DNA from: CAVXFS01 sp963761115
GTDB lineage: Bacteria > Pseudomonadota > Gammaproteobacteria > Burkholderiales > Gallionellaceae
Direction of reading: 5' to 3'
DNA: 64,000 bases
NCBI GenBank assembly: GCA_963761115.1
Contig: CAVXFS010000003.1
Span: forward strand, 666,211-730,210
This document shows, one piece after another, positions 9,027 through 18,834 of the stretch. The position numbers and the translations under genes are program-made. How positions within the stretch are numbered: position 1 is the stretch's first letter; each line of letters starts with the position of its first letter. Under the pieces are notes generated by a model that saw nothing but the letters and a program-made list of their open reading frames with translations, was not told the origin of the DNA and ran no database searches.

Positions 9027-10198
9027 ATGGGTAAAGAATTCGACCGTGTCATCCCGCGCAGCGGCACATCCAGCTTCAAGTACGACGGAAGGATGGAGAT
9101 TTTCGGAACCGATGACGTCCTGCCTCTATGGGTGGCCGATATGGATTTCGCCGTTCCCGCGGCCGTGCGGGATGCGCTGGCGGCGAGGGCGTCGCATCCG
9201 ATCTATGGTTACACTGTCTATCCGGAATCGTTGTACGAAGCGCTGATAGCCTGGCTGCAAAAGCGCCATGACTGGAAGGTGGAGCGCGAGTGGATCGTGA
9301 TGTGTCCCGGAGCGGTTCCTTCTATACACGCAGCCATCATTGCAGTAAGTCAGCCTGATGATATCGTGATTGTGCAGCCGCCGGTGTATACGCCATTTTT
9401 TGGTGCAGCGAAAAGCGTTGGGTGCAGATTGCTGCTTAATCCGCTCAAGTTCGAGGATGGCCGTTATCGCTTCGACCTGGAGCATTTCGAGCGCTGTGCG
9501 GCTGAAGGCGCGCGGCTGTTGCTGCTGTGTTCCCCGCACAATCCGGTCGGCAGGGTGTGGCAGGAGGATGAATTGCAGGCGCTGCTCGAAATCTGCGCGC
9601 GCTACGATGTCACGGTTGTGTCGGACGAGATCCATGCAGATCTGATCTATCCCGGCAGACATCACACACCATTGGCCGGGTTGAGCAAAGGTGCGGTGAA
9701 TATAGTTACAGCCGTTGCGCCCAGCAAGACTTTCAATATCCCCGGGCTCGGACTGTCCGCCCTGATCGTGCCGGATGAAAAGGACCGTGCGGCGATAGCA
9801 AAAGCGTTTGGCATGCTGCATGTCGGCGCGGCAAACCCGTTCAGCATCGTGGCGTTCGAGGCGGCGTATCGAAACGGTGCTCCGTGGCTGGATGATCTGC
9901 TTGGCTATATCGAAGCAAACTATCAGTTTGTGCGCATGTTTTTACTGCAGCATTTGCCGCTGATAAAACTGATAAACCGGAAGGGACTTATCTGCTGTGG
10001 CTGGACTGCCGCGCGATGGGGCTGAACGATGAGCAACTTAAGCAGTTCTTTGTCCGGCAGGCGGGCGTGGGTCTGAGTCCCGGGATCATTTTCGGTGAAC
10101 AGGGCAGTGGTTTCATGCGCATGAATATCGCCGCGCCACGCAGTGTGATTGCCGAAGCGCTGGAAAAAATTGCGGGAGCCGAAAAGTTGCGAAAGTAA
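9027..10198 (+). CDS. patB: MalY/PatB-type cystathionine beta-lyase or aminotransferase (frameshifted)
   Basis: Fold type I PLP enzyme of about 390 residues, related to PatB/MalY C-S lyases that act on cystathionine. Visible are LPLWVADMDFAVP near the N-terminus, SPHNPVGRVW, the SDEIHADLIYPG motif, and the PLP lysine in APSKTFNIPGL. The frame shifts once near 9970. Before it the chain reads to LIKL; after it KPEGTYLLWLDCRAMGL continues to the end at 10198, where the conserved GEQGSGFMRMNIA segment and C-terminus are found. Joined, the two parts make a full-length protein, so the break looks like a single-base sequence error. It converges with egtD. Confidence 0.85.
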
Positions 10199-10206
10199 AA
10201 ACGGTA

Positions 10207-11206
10207 TCAGTGACCTTGCCGGCGGTGGGTGACTGGCTTCGTTGGCGGACAGGCTCAAATAATGCACATTGAACAATCCTCGCGGTCGGACCACAGAATC
10301 TTCGGATGCCATCCCGCTGCCCGCGCCAGTTGCTGAAATTCTTGCGCGGTATATTTGTATGAGTTTTCGGTGTGTATCGTTTCGCCATCTTCGAAGTGGT
10401 AGGTTTCGTTGCCCAGTTGAATGAATTGTTTTCTCCGGCTGACCAGGTGCATCTCTATCCGCCCCAGTTCCTCGTTGTAGAAAGCGCAATGTTAAAAGCC
10501 GTCCATATCGAGTTGAGCACCGAGTTCGCGCTGCATGCGTGCCAGCAGATTCAGATTGAATGCGGCCGTATAACCCGCGGCATCGTTGTAGGCGGCATTC
10601 AACACGGCGGGCGACTTCTTGCTGTCCACGCCGATCAGCATCGCGCCGTTGGGACCGGCCAGCTGTGCGGCATGCCGCAGTAATTGCACGACCTCGGCTG
10701 GGGTGCAATTGCCGATGGATGAGCCTGGAAAAAAGATCACGCGCCGTCGGTCCGCATAACCATCGATTTTCACTGAAGGCAAGCGCGTGTAGTCCGCGCA
10801 CAGCGGATGCATGCGCATTTCGGGAAACATCATGCCGAGGCGCTGTGTGCTTTGCAGCAAATGTGGTTCGCAGATATCTATCGGCACATACGCGGCATCG
10901 TCGGCCAGGTGCCGGAGCAACAAGGGCGTCTTGGTGGCGCTGCCGCTGCCGAGTTCGATCAGGACACAGGAGGTGCCGAGATGTTCTGCCATTTCCGCAC
11001 CGAACTCATCCAGGATGCATGTTTCGGTGCGAGTCGGGTAATACTCCGGGGTGGTGCAGATCAGATCGAACAGCTCCGAGCCGCGCGCGTCGTAAAAAAA
11101 CTTGGGCGGAATAGTTTTCGGTCGCTGGCGCAGGCCATTGCGCACAGTGGTATCGAATTCATCGTTCGTCCAAATCGACTTGCAACATAGGAGATTCGTT
11201 TCTCAT
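10207..11206 (-). CDS. egtD: L-histidine N-alpha-methyltransferase EgtD (frameshifted)
   Basis: SAM-dependent trimethylation of histidine to hercynine, the first step of ergothioneine synthesis. The main frame contains KFFYDARGSELFDLI, TPEYYPTRTE, the SAM site VLIELGSGSATKT, and FFPGSSIGN. The N-terminus (MRNESPMLQVDLDER) is in another frame, joined near 11160. The next part, MHLVSRRKQFIQLGNE to ILWSDRE, joins near 10490. The final GLFNVHYLSL needs another shift near 10285, and the true stop is unresolved (about 10200-10260). With at least three breaks, this is probably an intact gene with base-call errors. It starts at an ATG that overlaps a TAA at the end of egtB (TAATG). Confidence 0.85.
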
Positions 11207-12484
11207 TATCGCATCCTCCGCAAGGCGCAGGCCGGAAAACATCCATCGGTCCGCTGGTCGGAAAAAATTGCGGTAACTGGCGCGCATGTGATCCTGTGCC
11301 GTGACGCAGCACCCTCCGCGCAATACCATCTGGCCACTCATGAATTTGCCGTTGTATTCGCCCAGTGTGCCGGGCAGAGGGACGAAATCCCGGATAGGAC
11401 GAATAGGCGCTTTGCGTCCATTCCCACAGATCGCCATACATTTGGGTGAGGCCGGACTGGCTGCGCGGATCGCGGATGCAGGGTTCCGGATTCGAGAAAA
11501 TTGCCGCTTATCGGCAAGTTCGCAGCGGCGTGTTCCCATTCCGCTTCGGTCGGCAGTCGCTTGCCCGCCCAGCGTGCATAGGCATCCGCCTCGAAATAGC
11601 TCAAATGTGCGACCGGTTCCTGCAGGTTCAGCGGTTGCATGCCGGACAGCGAAAATTGTTGCCAGTCGCTGCCTTCCCGGTGCCAATATAAAGGTGCTTG
11701 CCAGTGTTGGGTGTTGATCGTGTGCCAGCCATCGGATAGCCAAAGCTCGGGGCGTTGATAACCGCTGTCAGAGATGAAAGCCAGATATTCCTGGTTGCTT
11801 ACCAAGCGACTTGCCAGCCGGAAATCCCGCAACAAGGTCTGGTGTCTGGGGCGTTCATTGTCGAAAGAAAACCCCGCCCCGTCATGACCGATCTCGACGA
11901 TCCCCCCGGCGAACGCCTGCCAGCCCATCGTCGTGATGGACGACGGTGCGGCCTGAATGTTGCGGTAAGAAGGCTTGAGCGGATTGATAAAGAAATTGTA
12001 TTTCACATCCATCAGCAGCAGCTCCTGATGCTGGGTCTCGTGTTCGATGCCCAGCTCCACCCGCGCGAGGATGTCATGCGCGGATTGTTGCGGGAGATTG
12101 TTCAGCAGCACTTGCAGCGCCTCATCGACATGGCTGCGATAACGGTATATTTCCGCCACCGTCGGACGCGACAACAGGCCGCGCTGCGGCTCGCGGGAAA
12201 AAGGTTCCCGCCGTTTCGTAATACGAATTGAACAGGTGCGCGTATGCATCATTGAAGACGCGATAGCCCGGCGCAAATGGCAGCAGGATGAACGTCTCGA
12301 AAAACCAGGTGGTATGCGCAAGATGCCATTTGGGCGGACTGACCGAGTCGCTGGCCTGGATGACATAATCCTCGATCTCCAGCGGGGCGCACAGAGATTC
12401 TGTTCGCGCGCGTACTGCGCCCAGGAGCTGTCCCATCGTCAGCGTCTGGTCTGATATGCCTGCATGGGGTTGCTGAAGATCCAT
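11206..12484 (-). CDS. egtB: Ergothioneine biosynthesis sulfoxide synthase EgtB (frameshifted)
   Basis: Non-haem iron enzyme that joins hercynine to a thiol. The N-terminal DinB-like part shows SPPKWHLAHTTWFFETF, with an HX3-type metal site completed by IEHETQHQELLLMD. The C-terminal formylglycine-enzyme-like domain shows LPTEAEWEHAA, MYGDLWEWTQSAY and the terminal FFRPADRWMFSGLRL. Frame changes near 12200, 11480 and 11390 must be repaired to recover one ~420-residue protein. It is sandwiched between a DUF427 gene (3-nt gap) and egtD, forming a short ergothioneine operon. Confidence 0.85.
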
Positions 12485-12487
12485 CGG

Positions 12488-12778
12488 CTACTCTTCCACC
12501 TTCACACCGTGCCAGAAGGCGACATGATCCTTGATGCGCGTCGCCATGCTGGAAGGATCGGGGTAATACCATGCGGCATCATCATTCACCCGGCCGTCCA
12601 CAATCACATCGTAGTAGCTCGCGATGCCTTTCCACGGGCAACGGGTATGGGTGTCGCTCGGTCGCAGATATTCCTGCTTTACGGCGGAGAGCGGGAAATA
12701 CACGTTACCTTCGACATGATGAATCTCGCCGGCTGGCGCTTCGGCGATCACCTGATTGTTCCATATTGCTTTGGGCAT
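12488..12778 (-). CDS. DUF427 domain protein
   Basis: 96 residues, a complete single DUF427 domain: MPKAIWNNQVIAEA, then VEGNVYFP, RPSDTHTRCPWKGIASYYDV, AAWYYPDPS and HVAFWHGV. The start at 12778 is preceded by GGAGG. It is the first gene of the DUF427-egtB-egtD operon. The domain is widespread and of unknown chemistry. Placement with ergothioneine genes may simply reflect co-regulation. Confidence 0.85.
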   Translation of the reverse strand: MPKAIWNNQVIAEAPAGEIHHVEGNVYFPLSAVKQEYLRPSDTHTRCPWKGIASYYDVIVDGRVNDDAAWYYPDPSSMATRIKDHVAFWHGVKVEE

Positions 12779-12966
12779 GATTTCCTCCAGGTTCGATATA
12801 CACAGAGTAAAAATTACAAACAACTCTTGTGCTTTATTCGCATCATGCAAGACAAAGGTTACAACAGACGGATTGTATTAACTACCCTGATAACGACCTT
12901 GGTATTTGCAACCGACTTGTAGTCCGTGCACGCTATGCCGACCATGCATGGTCCTGCATGCGGTCT

Positions 12967-13497
12967 TTAAAATAGCAAAAGTCCTGCCAACCAGAGTCTC
13001 AACCTGAGCCCGATGCCGGTGGTGTAACCAACCTCGACAAAGCGTATCCGCCCATCGGGCGCGATAATGAAACTGGCAGGCACCGCATGCACTCCCCACG
13101 CGCTGGAGAGCTTGCCATCCTGATCGTTCACCACCGGAAAATCGATTCCCTGTTCCCGCATGTGGAGCGCTACTTGTTCCGAGCTGCCGCTTTGCATCGC
13201 GACGGTAATCGTGTCGGGATGATCATGCGCGATGCCCGCGATGGAACCCTGTTCGGTGCGACAGATCGGGCACCAGGTCGCCCAGAAGTGGACCAGTACT
13301 GGTTTTTCGGGGTGTGCCGGCAAGGTGTATGGCAGACCTGCGATTGTGACACCCTGCATAGCGGGTGCTGCGCCGCTGACCATATCGCGCTGCTGCCAGA
13401 TGCGTATGCCTGCTATGAGTATCACGAACACCAGCACATTGAGGGCATAGCCCAGCCATTTGTTTGTACTCGATTTGCTGTTGGCTTCCTTCTTCAT
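12967..13497 (-). CDS. Membrane-anchored thioredoxin-like protein (TlpA/ScsD type)
   Basis: 176 residues. A single N-terminal membrane anchor at residues ~14-34 is followed by a periplasmic thioredoxin fold with active site WATWCPICRTE (CPIC) and the cis-proline segment HAVPASFII. It likely acts as a periplasmic thiol-disulfide oxidoreductase. The CPIC motif and length resemble the protein disulfide oxidoreductase (ScsD-like) group. Its stop lies 2 nt from the acylphosphatase stop-start boundary, so it is probably transcribed after acyP in the same unit. Confidence 0.8.
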   Translation of the reverse strand: MKKEANSKSSTNKWLGYALNVLVFVILIAGIRIWQQRDMVSGAAPAMQGVTIAGLPYTLPAHPEKPVLVHFWATWCPICRTEQGSIAGIAHDHPDTITVAMQSGSSEQVALHMREQGIDFPVVNDQDGKLSSAWGVHAVPASFIIAPDGRIRFVEVGYTTGIGLRLRLWLAGLLLF

Positions 13498-13499
13498 GC

Positions 13500-13766
13500 T
13501 TACCCGATAACCTCGAAGCTGTTGTAACTGCCGTCATCCGGCTCAATGACGACGCGCTCTACCTGTGCATGCTGCGGACCCTGATGCGACCAGCGCACGA
13601 TGGCGTCCACCGCGGCGGGTTCGCCCTGCACCGCAGCCTCTACCGAACCGTCGCTACGGTTGCGCACCCAGCCAGTGATCCCCAGCCTTTGTGCTTCGCG
13701 GCGCATCGAGTCGCGGAAAAACACGCCATGCACGCGGCCATGGATCACGAGGCGTAGTGTCTTCAT
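13500..13766 (-). CDS. acyP: Acylphosphatase
   Basis: 88 residues, the usual size. It hydrolyses acyl phosphates. The phosphate loop GRVHGVFFRDSMRREA holds the catalytic arginine and GWVRNRSDGSVEA holds the catalytic asparagine. The domain spans the whole protein. The mscL remnant lies 13 nt upstream on the same strand and the thioredoxin-like gene follows directly. Confidence 0.92.
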   Translation of the reverse strand: MKTLRLVIHGRVHGVFFRDSMRREAQRLGITGWVRNRSDGSVEAAVQGEPAAVDAIVRWSHQGPQHAQVERVVIEPDDGSYNSFEVIG

Positions 13767-13778
13767 GTTTTCGTCGAA

Positions 13779-13904
13779 TTACTTTTTCAACAAATCACGG
13801 ATTTCCGTCAGCAGGCTTCCTGCGCCGCCAATAATCACACCGACGGCCATGTCAACCGCATTTCCCTTGATCGCAAATTCCTTGAATTCCTGCAGGATGC
13901 ACAT
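13779..13904 (-). pseudogene. mscL: Internally deleted mscL encoding a 41-residue mini-protein
   Basis: The ORF begins with ATG at 13904, 6-8 nt after a GGGAG ribosome-binding site, and reads 41 codons to a TAA. Residues 1-28 (MCILQEFKEFAIKGNAVDMA, then VGVIIGGA) match the N-terminal helix and first half of TM1 of the large-conductance mechanosensitive channel. Residues 30-41 (SLLTEIRDLLKK) match the cytoplasmic C-terminal helix (LLTEIRDLLKE in E. coli). The missing middle, roughly 80-100 codons, covers the rest of TM1, the periplasmic loop, TM2 and the linker. The fusion is in frame and the translation signals are intact, so a small peptide could still be made. It cannot form a normal channel. 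Confidence 0.8.
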
Positions 13905-14114
13905 GATTTTCTCCCTGGTGGATATTAAGCCAGTCGCTGAATGAAACGTTATGCCCCGTGAAAAACAGGATGTCGTTTCTCAATGAATCGGTGCTTGTGA
14001 CAGCCAGTGCTGTCTGATGTTCCAAACCAATAGGGTTGGCATGGTTTGACTCTGCTTTTAAACGACCATGCCAGCTGTGCATTAAACCAGATTGCGATCG
14101 TTACTCAAGCGCAA

Positions 14115-15397
14115 TCACCATTTCAGCCTGAAATGCGCCGCGACGCTGGTTACGCCGAATGCCATCACTGTGATCGCCATCACGCCGGTAGCCAGCCAGC
14201 CCAGCCACTGCAGGCGCACGCTGATCGCAAACTTGCCCATGATTTTTTGCTGTGTCGCCATGCGCATCATCGCGATCATCAGTGGAACGGATATCACGCC
14301 GTTGATCACCGCGCTCCACAACAGCGCCTTGATCGAATCGATCGGGCTGAAATTCAACAGCACACCGACGATGGTCGACAGCGCGATGATCGCATAAAAG
14401 CCTTTGGCCTCTTTAAGTTCCAGGCTGAGGCTGGACGACCAGCGGAAGGTGTTCGCAACCGCATAGGCGGCCGAGCCGGCCAGTACCGGCACGGCCAGCA
14501 TCCCGGTGCCGATGATGCCGCCGGCAAACAGCAGGAACGTGAGTTTGCCGCCGATCGGACGCAATGCCTCGGCGGCCTGGGAAGAAGTCTGGATGTCATG
14601 CACGCCATGGGTGTAGAGCGTGACTGCGGTGGTCAGCATGATGAAAAAGGCGATCAGCTGCGAAAATGCCATGCCCAGTCCGGTGTCGATATTGATGCGG
14701 TGCAGATGCTGTGTGGCGTCTTCCGGTGATCTGAGCAGCGAGGCGCCTTTGCGCTGCAATTTCAGTTCCTCGACCTCCTGTCCGGCCTGCCAGAAAAACA
14801 GGTAGGGGCTGATGGTGGTACCAAAAATTGCCACCAGCAGCAGCAGGTAATTCTGCGAGTGCTGGATGTTTGGCAGCAGTGTTCCGTGCAGCACGTCCAG
14901 CCAGTGTATATGCGACGCGAATACCGTCCCGACATAGGCAAACAGGGTCAGCGTCAGCCACTTCAAAATCCCGACATAACGCCGGTAAGGGATGAACACC
15001 TGCAGCAGCAGGCTGGCCATCCCGAACGCGACCGCATAAACATGGCTAGGCCCGCCGAACACCAGTTGAACCGCATCGCCCATCGCCGCGAGGTCGGCGC
15101 CAATATTGATGGTATTGGCCACCAGCAACAGCATGACCAGGGAAATGGTAACGCCGCGCGAGTTGGTTCTTGCCAGGTTTGCTGCCAGGCCGCGTCCGGT
15201 GACGCTGCCGATACGCGCACTGATGACCTGGATTCCAACCATCAGCGGATAGGTCATCAGCAGCGTCCACAATGTGCCGAAACCGTATTGCGCACCGGCC
15301 TGAGAATACGTGGCGATTCCGCTCGGATCGTCATCGGCAGCGCCGGTGATAGACCGGGGCCGAGCTTGTTAAGCCACTGGGAAAGCTTATTTTTCAT
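14115..15397 (-). CDS. NRAMP-family divalent metal transporter (one frameshift)
   Basis: About 425 residues with 10-11 membrane helices. The N-terminus MKNKLSQWLNKLGPGL at 15397 is in a different frame from the rest; restoring one base near 15350 gives GLITGAADDDPSGIATYSQ. This carries the TM1 metal-site segment as DPSG rather than the canonical DPGN. TM6 reads GTTISPYLFFWQAG, without the MPH motif of Mn/Fe NRAMPs. This places it in the NRAMP-related group, some members of which carry Mg2+ or Mn2+; the substrate is uncertain. The upstream 240 bp to the methyltransferase gene show nothing clear. Confidence 0.8.
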
Positions 15398-15636
15398 CGG
15401 GAAAGTAACGGGTTGGGCCTGTAATGAGCGGCGGCGATTTTGCCATACTTTGGCGCCGACAACCCGGCCAACTTTTGAGCGATGTGATTGAAAGCCGCAG
15501 TTCATGCACAACGCTGACCTTCACGAATTGCTGTATTGACGTTCCGTTTTCAGGCAAGCAATTTAAGGAGGTTAAAGGACGGTCTTCGACACAAGGCAAA
15601 CAGCTTTATTCAAGTAGTGGTTGTCCGGGCAGGGGA

Positions 15637-16257
15637 CTAATTATTGCCCTTGCGGCAATAACAATAAACAAACTGCTGAACTGCCCCGGACGGTGTGTGG
15701 TGTGCTTCCTTTTCGTGCTCGACAAGAAGGAACGAATCTCCAAACTCGGCATGCAGGGATTCGGGTTGATACCTCATTACGGGCAGACCGCTGCATTTTT
15801 CCGGCCCGTCTTCGGCAAAAGTGGCAACAATCACATGCCCGCCCGGGCGAACCGCTTTCATAACCCGCTCGACATAAGCGTGACGGTCAGCCGGATCAGT
15901 CAAAAAATGGAATACTGCACGATCATGCCAGATGTCGAACCGGTGAACGGGAAACTCTGCACGGGTAATGTCGCCTTCCATCCAGTGTATGGCGTCTGCA
16001 TGTTTTCCCAAGCGTTGCTTTGCAACAGCGATGGCAGCCGAGGACAAATCAAGTACGGTCAGGTCGGTATAGCCTTCGGCTACAAGGTCATCCACCAGCT
16101 TGGAAGTGCCGCCACCGACATCGATAATGGCCGCATCTTTACCGAGCCCGGTGTTGTGGATCAGCCGTACAGACAGGTCGGCGTGTTCCTGGAACCAGCT
16201 GACCGACTCGGATGGCTTGGTGGTATACACCTGCTCCCAATGTTGTTTGCGATCCAT
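15637..16257 (-). CDS. Class I SAM-dependent methyltransferase
   Basis: 206 residues from ATG 16257, preceded by AAGGA. The SAM-binding glycine loop is AAIIDVGGGTSKLVDDL, followed by an acidic strand-2 end (TVLDLSSAAI), a GDIT motif and YDIWHDRAVFHFL. The start MDRKQHWEQVYTTKPSESVSWFQ is typical of small thiopurine/tellurite-methyltransferase-like enzymes. The substrate is not evident. The ~220-bp stretch on its downstream side (15398-15636) holds no gene I can support. Confidence 0.82.
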   Translation of the reverse strand: MDRKQHWEQVYTTKPSESVSWFQEHADLSVRLIHNTGLGKDAAIIDVGGGTSKLVDDLVAEGYTDLTVLDLSSAAIAVAKQRLGKHADAIHWMEGDITRAEFPVHRFDIWHDRAVFHFLTDPADRHAYVERVMKAVRPGGHVIVATFAEDGPEKCSGLPVMRYQPESLHAEFGDSFLLVEHEKEAHHTPSGAVQQFVYCYCRKGNN

Positions 16258-16337
16258 TTTTATTTCCTTAAAAGCGCTGTGTCTGGCCAAAGCAGCTGAT
16301 TAATACTCAAGGTGAAGGCTGATTGCGGCTATTGGAT

Positions 16338-16769
16338 TCAGTTCACCCTGTAACTCATGTGGCAGGCCACGCATTGCTCGGTGACTTTGGATAGCGCATC
16401 CAGTGACCGGGGCAAATCGCCTTCACTGGCGGTCATGGCGAAGCGGCTGGCAGCGTGGTGCATTGCAGTGCCGATGCTCTGCATCCCCTCGGGCATGAAA
16501 GGCGCCATGTGGGCGGCATTATGGGATTCCAGGGAACTCATGCCGATACGATTCTCAGCGATGTCCGAGGCCTTGTCGAACTGTCCTTTTGCGAGCGCCG
16601 CCTGTATCTCATGCAACGCCAGAAGATGGTCGCGCATGCTGTGCAACATGTGAGTTTTCATCATGGCAGGCAAATCCACCCTGGCTCTTGTATCCTGGTC
16701 GGCGGCACCCGCTTGGGCTACAAAAACCAATGAACTGGCAAACAGCCATGCCTGCAAAATTCTATTCAT
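16338..16769 (-). CDS. Cytochrome c'-like periplasmic haem protein
   Basis: 143 residues. The signal peptide ends near residue 22 (QAGA). The body is mostly helical with methionine-rich segments. The single haem motif CVACHMSYR lies 10 residues from the C-terminus, the position seen in class II cytochromes (c' and c-556), where CXXCH sits on the last helix of a four-helix bundle. Possible roles are electron transfer or NO/CO binding; the sequence does not decide. About 240 bp separate it from the end of the ATPase gene. Confidence 0.8.
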   Translation of the reverse strand: MNRILQAWLFASSLVFVAQAGAADQDTRARVDLPAMMKTHMLHSMRDHLLALHEIQAALAKGQFDKASDIAENRIGMSSLESHNAAHMAPFMPEGMQSIGTAMHHAASRFAMTASEGDLPRSLDALSKVTEQCVACHMSYRVN

Positions 16770-17009
16770 AATTTACTCTCCGTTTTAAAGGCAGGGGTAT
16801 CTGGCAATGGATGGGTACCTAGCAACACCAACCAGGGCCATTATGACTGCCATTATTGATGGAGCGCAACATATCAGAATTCACGTACCTGATTGATGCG
16901 CCCGGTGCGATTCGAACGCCCGCTTCCTTGGATTGCAGACAATGGAACGATATTTCAGGCCAACAAGAATTACGGCGCACAACGGGTGGCAGGATCAAGC
17001 GGGCTGGAA

Positions 17010-18791
17010 CTAGTTCGGCGGTGCGACCTTGATGATTTCGTCGAGTGTCGTGGTTCCTGCCGCGACCTTCATGGCACCTGAAATCCGCAGCGGTTTCATG
17101 CCTTCGCGGTAGGCCATGTTCGCGAACGCGCGCGATATCGGTGTTCGGGGTGATCAGCTTGCGCAGTTCGGGCGACATCAGCAGGATTTCATAAATGCCG
17201 ATGCGGCCCGAGTAGCCGGTCATGCGGCATTCCAGGCAGCCGACCTGGTGCTGAAACTGCGCCGGCCGGCCGGTTTTCCACGGTGCGACCAGACTGTCCC
17301 ATAGTTCGTTTTCGTCTGCCCGTACCGGCATCGGCCGCTTGCAATGCGGGCACAGCGTGCGCACCAGCCGCTGCGCCATGATGCCGAGCACGGTGGCATT
17401 GATCATGAAAGGCGCGACACCGAGATCGAGCAGGCGGGTGATGGCCGAGGGCGCATCGTTGGTGTGCAGCGTGGACAGCACCAGATGGCCGGTCAGCGCG
17501 GCCTGGATCGCCATCTCGGCGGTTTCCAGGTCGCGGATCTCGCCGACCATGATGATGTCCGGGTCCTGGCGCATCAGCGCGCGCACGCCGTCGGCGAAAT
17601 TGAGGTCGATGCCGTGCTGCACCTGCATCTGGTTGAACGCCGGCTCGACCATTTCGATCGGGTCTTCGATGGTGCAGACGTTGACCTCGGGCGTGGCCAG
17701 ATGCTTGAGCGTGGAATACAGCGTGGTGGTCTTGCCCGAGCCGGTCGGGCCGGTGACGAGGATGATGCCGTTCGGCTGCGATGTCATCTTGTCCCAGCGG
17801 GCGCGGTCCTCGTCGGAAAAACCGAGCTCGGCAAAATCGCGCACCAGCACTTCCGGATCGAAAATGCGCATCACCAGTTTTTCGCCGAAAGCGGTCGGCA
17901 GGGTGGACAGGCGCAATTCGATTTCCTGCCCGTCGGCGGTGCGCGTCTTGATGCGGCCGTCCTGCGGGCGGCGCTTCTCGATCACGTCCATGCGTCCCAG
18001 CAGCTTGATGCGGCTGGTCATCGCGGTCATCACCGACATCGGGATCTGGTAAACCTGATGCAGCACGCCGTCGATGCGGAAGCGCACGATGCCCGATGTC
18101 GCGCCGCGGTTCGATGTGGATGTCCGAAGCGCGCTGCTCGAAAGCGTACTGCCACAGCCAGTCGACGATGGTGACGATGTGCTGGTCGTTGGCGTCGAAC
18201 TGCTGGTTGGTCTTGCCCATCTCCACCAGCTGCTCGAACGAGGCTTGTCCGGATTTTTCCTGGCGTTTGGTCTGTGCCGCATTCTTCACCGAGCGCGCCA
18301 GATTGTAGAACTCGACCAGGTAGCGGCTGATGTCTTCCGGAGAGGCGACGACGCGGCGGATGTTCTTGCGCAGGGTGTGCTTGAGCACGTTTTCCCAGTC
18401 GCGCAGGAAGGGTTCGGCAGGTGGCGATCACCACTTCTTTCGGCGTCACCTGCACCGGCAGGATGCCGAAACGCGTGGCATAGTCGTTGGACATGATGTC
18501 GGTGACGATCGAGAAATCGATCTTCAGCGGATCGATGTGGAAATATTCGAGGCCGACGCGCCCGGCCAGCCATTCGGTCAGCGCATCCTGATGCAGCGCT
18601 TTGTGCGGGGGCAGCAGCGATTTCCAGTTTTGTCCGGCGATGGCCGTGAGCGGGTGTACGTTCTGGCGTTGGCCGCGGCGTTCGGCAATCATCGCATCAG
18701 CGGCAGCCTGGCTGATCAGGCCGTCTGCGACCAGCATGCCCAGAAGTTCCGTCAATGTCAGTTTGTGTTCATGCGTAGCCAACTGCTCCAT
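17010..18791 (-). CDS. GspE/PilB-family secretion or pilus ATPase (frameshifted)
   Basis: About 590 residues when repaired. The N-terminal GspE-N-like domain (LTELLGMLVADGLIS ... VGLEYFHIDPLKIDF) is followed by the ATPase core: Walker A GPTGSGKTTT, the Asp box, Walker B MVGEIRDLETAEMA, and the tetracysteine zinc site CPHC...CLEC followed by GYSGRIGIYE. Frame changes occur near 18420, 18110 and 17130. The stop is TAG at 17010-17012, after DEIIKVAPPN. The start at 18791 has GGGGAG upstream. No other type II secretion or type IV pilus gene is nearby, so its machine is unknown. Confidence 0.82.
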
Positions 18792-18834
18792 GTTTAACTC
18801 CCCGATCAATTCGCCAGACTATACTGTTATCGCG

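Noticed and set aside
9960..9985. Programmed frameshifting in patB or other broken genes
   Set aside because: No slippery sequence plus structure is apparent, and the breaks are scattered over many unrelated genes, which fits base-call error better.
16894..16935. tRNA-Arg-like 3' end on the minus strand (TTCGAAT loop and CGGGCGC-like acceptor)
   Set aside because: The T-stem has a mismatch, and no anticodon arm or 5' acceptor half was found, so it is too weak to call even as a remnant.
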